A DNA stretch of 64,000 nucleotides from Monarcha castaneiventris obscurior (Eukaryota > Chordata > Aves > Passeriformes > Monarchidae): NCBI GenBank assembly GCA_026261815.1, contig JAMPIT010000856.1, forward strand, positions 14,352,001-14,416,000, given 5' to 3'. The translations under genes were made by a program, and so were the position numbers. This document shows, piece by piece, positions 61,701 to 64,000 of the stretch (its first letter is position 1; the number at the start of each line of letters is the position of its first letter). Below the pieces are notes generated by a model that was not told the origin of the DNA, did no database searches, and saw nothing but the letters and a program-made list of their open reading frames with translations.

Positions 61701-64000
61701 TTGGCTCACGCTGTAGTGAAAGGAATTGCTCAAACTTCTGGCAGGGCTGTAATCTGCCTGTGCATCAAATGAAGAAAAGTCTGGGTGGCAGGAGCTGCCG
61801 TGGGCAGCAGGGCAGTGTCTGGGAGGGGAATGGCTGTGCCTGGCCCCGTGGCTGTCACGGGAGATGGATGATGGTGCAGGTGGGGGCTGCCTCCCCTGCA
61901 CGGCTGTCCCTGCCTGTTCCTGCAGGTGCTGTGCCTGTTCCTGCAGGTGCTGTGCCTGTTCCTGCAGGTGCTGTGGCACTGGTGCTGCAGCCTCTCCCTG
62001 TCAGGTGTGCACACACACATGGGGTTATCTGTGTGCTTTGTTGGATCTGGGGCTCATCGTGCAGGGAGTTAAGATGCAATTGTTAAAAAAGAGGAATTGG
62101 AGGAGGTGGAAAAAGCCAGCTATAGAGACTGCTTTTCAGTATCCTCTGGGCTGTTGTGATGGATGCATCCAGCCCATAATTCCAGTTTCTCCTGATGAGG
62201 TAATTTCATGAGGTGCCATCCCTGCACGCCCTCGAGATCTCTGCAAGACACAGGCATTCATTTGCACTCTCTCTGCACCCTGGATCCCTGCTGTCTGCTA
62301 CAGGACTTGGCTCTCCCTGTCTGGAGCAGACCCTGATTAGGGGAAAGCCTGGTTTGGGGTGCATGTGCAGGGTCCCTGTCCCTGGCTGCCCCAGGCAGAG
62401 CACAGGGCTGCCCCTGCAGAGGTTTCCAGAGAGGCTTTGGTGTGGTGGCACTCTCCCGTGGAGCAGCAGCTGGAGCTGGGTCTGTGCATGGCCAGGTTCT
62501 CCAGTAATTCCAGTTCCCTCTGGAGCTGGGCAGGTGCAGCCACTGCAGGGAGCAGTTGCACAGAGGAAAGGCTGCAAGGAGACTTCAGTGTGCACATCAG
62601 AGCCTGATGGAGATTAAACTGATGAATGGGAAACCACGGCATCTTCTCCCGTGCTTTTCTCTCCTCTCCACTAAATGTGACGGGCCGTGCTGGAGGAGCA
62701 AGGGGCAGGATTTGGGCCGTGCCTGTGACCTTCTCTGTGTGCATCATTAGCCCAGCTGCTGCTGCTCCTCGTGGCACCTCTTGGTGCTAAACAGCCTTTT
62801 AATATTGATGTCAAGCAGCTCAGAGGCAGTTTGCAGTCCTACTTAACCTGGCAGCTCATCCCCACTGGCCGAGGCAGTGCTGGGCACAGAAGGCTCCTGC
62901 CTGCCGAGGATGGGGGAGGCATTGCCCACCTGAGCAGGCAGGTGTGGGAAGGGGGCACTTTCTGCGACCTTGCCAAGCGCTGAGGCTGAATGGGAAGCAC
63001 AGGAAGTGTTGATGGGTCAGTGCCAACAGGGTTGAGCTTCTGCCAGACTGACCACATGGGCCCATTGGAGATGTGTCCTCGGGGGGACTCTGCCCCTCAC
63101 CTGCCCGTGTACAGCCTTGGGCATGTTCTTGCAAATTTTTCTTTTCTCCGAGTTAAATGGTTCTAATTGCGTTGCAGGTGTCGGTGTAGGTGACTGAAGG
63201 AGGGTTAATGGTTTGTGGTGGAGCTCTGTGCTGTTGCAGAACGCTTGGGTTGCCCTGCTGTTCCTCCCGGAGAGGCAGCAGCAGAGGCGCTGTGTGGCCG
63301 CGCAGGGCGGTGCAGCACCGCCTGAGCTGCTGAGGAGCTGCTCAGGCACTGCTGAGTGGCTGCTGAGGAGCTGCTCAGGCACTGCTGAGTGGCTGCTCAG
63401 CACACCTAGCACAGGCTTTCCAGGAGATGCAGATGTTTCGTGGCCCCAGCTGCAAGGCTCAAGCTTGTCTCCATCCTGTAAATGATACTGATAACCTTCA
63501 AGTTAGCTTAGGGAAATTTTCTGAGTTAGTGCTCCTCCCTGGCCATTCCAAGGATGCCGGTGTGTTCAGTCAAAGGATGAATTAGCCTCTGAAATGCCAG
63601 CTTCCATTTTACTGTTGCACATAACTCATGGGTGACAGTGATGTGCGGCCGTGCTCTGCACAGCTACTCGGTGTGCAAGCCTCAGTGTAGAGGCACAGCA
63701 GAGGGAAAGGTAAAAGGCATTTTGGCTGCATCTGGTGCCAGGGCTGATGCCACCCAGGCAGCCTCATGGCCTCATTTCACAATGACATGGAAAAGAGCTG
63801 CCTGGCAAGTAGTGATTCCGTGTGACCGAGGTTGGTAGGAGACAGGGAAAGCTCAGGCTGGAGCTGTCCCCAGAGCCAGATGCTGGAGCTCCAAGGCCCC
63901 ACTGCATCCCCTGGAAGGCGCTGCCCTGCTGGGCAGCAGCTCTGGGCTGTGCAGTGCCTGGCATGGCCGTGCCCGAGCCCTGAAGGGACAGGCAGCCAGC
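34727..64000 (+). CDS. SYT17: SYT17, synaptotagmin-17 (B/K protein), seven exons in window, 3' truncated
   Basis: Join 34727-34741, 37713-37730, 39022-39170, 43553-43701, 44113-44732, 54131-54251 and 54913-55068, continuing past 64000: 409 complete residues plus one base, of about 474 in human. Exon phases agree throughout. SYT17 lacks a transmembrane helix. It attaches to membranes through an N-terminal cysteine cluster, known to be fatty-acylated in this protein, and functions in Golgi/endosomal and secretory trafficking. The Cys cluster is C23, C27, C30, C31, C34, C37, C39 and C40. A Ser-rich basic linker follows (RRRSSSDTSRSTYSLTRR). C2A spans about 184-312 and C2B starts at about 320. 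In C2A, N228 replaces the usual Asp of the SDPYV motif and C288 replaces the last loop-3 Asp, so C2A is unlikely to bind calcium canonically. The last exon, with the end of C2B, was not found and must lie downstream. Confidence 0.93.
34783..34842 (+). repeat. 25-bp G-rich tandem repeat just inside SYT17 intron 1
   Basis: There are two exact 25-bp copies (34783-34807 and 34808-34832), then a partial third. Each is built of GGGAT, GGGGT and GCGAT pentamers. It begins 41 bp after the exon 1 donor, with many G runs on the coding strand. This favours G-quadruplex or R-loop formation. Confidence 0.9.
34843..37712 (+). other. SYT17: SYT17 intron 1 (remainder)
   Basis: About 2.9 kb. The first kilobase is still CpG island; the rest has ordinary composition. 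Its several long GC-rich open frames on both strands have low-complexity Gly/Pro/Ala/Arg products and are not supported as genes. It ends at the acceptor tctaaaaggacag. Confidence 0.7.
37713..37730 (+). CDS. SYT17: SYT17 coding exon 2, an 18-nt microexon (LEPINE)
   Basis: Between the acceptor tctaaaaggacag and the donor GTGAGT lie exactly six codons encoding LEPINE. This fills the gap between MAYIQ and GLLARIS; the mammalian protein has LEPLNE there. Phase is 0 on both sides, so skipping keeps the frame. The exon contains AATAAA at 37721-37726. It is too short for ordinary ORF detection and is easily missed by annotation pipelines. Confidence 0.88.
39022..39170 (+). CDS. SYT17: SYT17 coding exon 3 (cysteine cluster)
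   Basis: The acceptor is ccaatggctccag and the donor GTAAGT, phase 0 in and 2 out. It encodes GLLARISDLLLCRW, then the Cys cluster TCRNCCQKCFDCSCC, then EDEVEILGPFPAQTPAW. The eight cysteines are the fatty-acylated membrane anchor in this family. Confidence 0.95.
39171..43552 (+). other. SYT17: SYT17 intron 3
   Basis: About 4.4 kb. I see no additional exon and no recognisable repeat beyond short T-rich tracts (41045-41056, 43228-43248). It ends at the acceptor cattataacag. Confidence 0.7.
43553..43701 (+). CDS. SYT17: SYT17 coding exon 4 (Ser-rich linker)
   Basis: The acceptor is ttataacag and the donor GTAAGG, phase 2 in and 1 out. It encodes ISSQNEDKDGDSDNAISELP, then a linker with RRRSSSDTSRSTYSLTRRVS. 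This is a basic/serine-rich stretch with several basophilic-kinase-like sites. The frame joins exons 3 and 5 exactly. Confidence 0.94.
44113..44732 (+). CDS. SYT17: SYT17 coding exon 5 (complete C2A domain)
   Basis: This 620-nt exon has the acceptor ctctcgttcag and the donor GTAACA, phase 1 in and 0 out. It encodes LESRRPSSPLIDIKPIEFG, the acidic SLDSNSDDMDSLTDEEILSK stretch, and all of C2A. C2A runs from about residue 184 and includes HSNPYVKICLLPDQ and VVDFDKFSRHCVIG. N228 and C288 stand where calcium-binding C2 domains have Asp. Confidence 0.97.
46214..46320 (-). mobile_element. CR1 LINE 3' tail fragment in SYT17 intron 5
   Basis: Read on +, the stretch has the reverse-complement CR1 3' end landmarks: GATTGTTTAGGTTGGAAAAG, ACCTTAAGATCATC, then AGCACTGCCAAGGCCA and CTAAACCATGTCCCT. 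It is a short, truncated insertion opposite to SYT17. Boundaries are approximate. Confidence 0.75.
47674..47695 (+). repeat. (T)22 homopolymer
   Basis: An uninterrupted run of 22 T in SYT17 intron 5. On the minus strand it is a poly-A, but no retroposed gene or SINE body is recognisable at 47696-48200. Confidence 0.9.
48227..48436 (+). repeat. 35-bp minisatellite, six copies, in SYT17 intron 5
   Basis: Six tandem 35-bp units start at 48227, 48262, 48297, 48332, 48367 and 48402. Each begins gagcaagcagagcac and ends gggtgcaaggagg. Copies 1 and 5 read cttccc where copies 2, 3, 4 and 6 read cctccc; I see no other difference. No frame of the unit contains a stop, so long spurious ORFs appear in several frames on both strands. 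Confidence 0.97.
51160..51233 (+). repeat. 31-bp tandem duplication in SYT17 intron 5
   Basis: Two copies of a unit starting gtgtctgaca and ending ttcctttccct (51160-51190 and 51191-51221) differ by one base, followed by a 12-bp partial third. A more degenerate copy precedes them at about 51134-51159. Confidence 0.9.
54131..54251 (+). CDS. SYT17: SYT17 coding exon 6 (start of C2B)
   Basis: The acceptor is ctttttcctgcag and the donor GTAAAG, phase 0 in and 1 out. It encodes NEVELGELLLSLNYLPSAGR, then LNVDIIRAKQLLQTDMSQGS, the first strands and loop 1 of C2B. D352 lies in loop 1, and the next Asp (D358) is completed in exon 7. Confidence 0.97.
54252..54912 (+). other. SYT17: SYT17 intron 6
   Basis: A 661-bp intron with a GTAAAG donor and a pyrimidine-rich acceptor, tgctttttgccag. 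Nothing else is recognised in it. Confidence 0.85.
54913..55068 (+). CDS. SYT17: SYT17 coding exon 7 (middle of C2B)
   Basis: The acceptor is tgctttttgccag and the donor GTAACT, phase 1 at both ends. It encodes DPFVKIQLVHGLKLTKTKKT, then GTIDPFYNESFSFKVPQEEL and ENASLVFT. The lysine-rich TKTKKT strand corresponds to the polybasic face of C2B. Confidence 0.97.
61911..61973 (+). repeat. 21-bp tandem repeat, three exact copies
   Basis: Three perfect copies of tgcctgttcctgcaggtgct+g at 61911-61931, 61932-61952 and 61953-61973, in SYT17 intron 7. The unit length divisible by three creates a spurious repetitive peptide in each frame. Confidence 0.95.
63326..63391 (+). repeat. 33-bp tandem duplication
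   Basis: Two exact copies of a unit starting gctgctgagg and ending cactgctgagtg (63326-63358 and 63359-63391), followed by the first bases of a third, in SYT17 intron 7. Confidence 0.93.

Larger units (their letters stand above)
55069..64000 (+). other. SYT17: SYT17 intron 7 (runs past the window end)
   Basis: At least 8.9 kb. I looked for the expected final exon (a C2B loop-3 and C-terminal stretch of about 65 residues) and did not find it in any frame. Contents seen are two short tandem repeats (61911-61973 and 63326-63391). Nothing else is recognised. Confidence 0.7.

Noticed and set aside
55069..64000. Search for the last SYT17 exon
   Set aside because: No frame contains the expected C2B loop-3 and C-terminal sequence. 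The exon is taken to lie beyond the window.
1..64000. CRISPR arrays, prokaryotic operons, phage or transposon cassettes, and tRNA or rRNA genes
   Set aside because: None seen. The tandem repeats lack unique spacers, no cloverleaf or rRNA core was recognised, and the gene structure is that of a vertebrate chromosome.

Overview
The window is vertebrate nuclear DNA, most likely from a bird and perhaps a songbird. Three lines of evidence support this: protein-coding genes split by GT-AG introns, three sharply bounded CpG islands, and CR1 LINE 3' tails of the avian type (about 7690-7976 on +, 2795-3015 and 46214-46320 on -). The gene order COQ7 - ITPRIPL2 - SYT17, all on the + strand, matches the order I recall for human chromosome 16p12.3. 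The species is inference; the gene identities are read from the sequence.

Layout. Positions 1-800 are AT-rich and contain AATAAA signals. This may be the 3' end of the upstream neighbour, which would be TMC7 by synteny. A CpG island with a degenerate GC-rich minisatellite (about 869-1145), an RFX-type X-box and CCAAT boxes leads into COQ7 (six coding exons, 1301-4375, 220 aa). COQ7 is the mitochondrial di-iron hydroxylase of ubiquinone synthesis, and all six metal ligands are present. About 12.5 kb of intergenic DNA follows, in which I recognise only a CR1 tail. The second CpG island holds ITPRIPL2, a single large exon ending at 19073. It is a membrane-anchored Mab-21/ITPRIP-family protein with a long putative 3'UTR reaching AATAAA signals near 22680 and 22742. 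About 11.5 kb of intergenic DNA then separates it from the third CpG island and SYT17 (exons from 34727). Seven coding exons of SYT17 lie in the window, including an 18-nt microexon. The final exon, with the end of C2B, must lie beyond 64000.

The three genes do not form a pathway. COQ7 acts in mitochondrial quinone synthesis, ITPRIPL2 is a poorly understood membrane protein, and SYT17 (B/K protein) is a tandem-C2 trafficking protein. I found no operon-like, CRISPR, phage or mobile-cassette system, and nothing that I can defend as a new biological system. The points most worth checking are: ITPRIPL2 has no in-frame AUG, with a CUG close to where the AUG is expected; an AATAAA hexamer sits inside the SYT17 microexon; GC-rich short tandem repeats occur at all three promoters; a six-copy 35-bp minisatellite lies in SYT17 intron 5; and a perfect 13-bp inverted repeat sits beside an octamer motif in the ITPRIPL2-SYT17 intergenic region.
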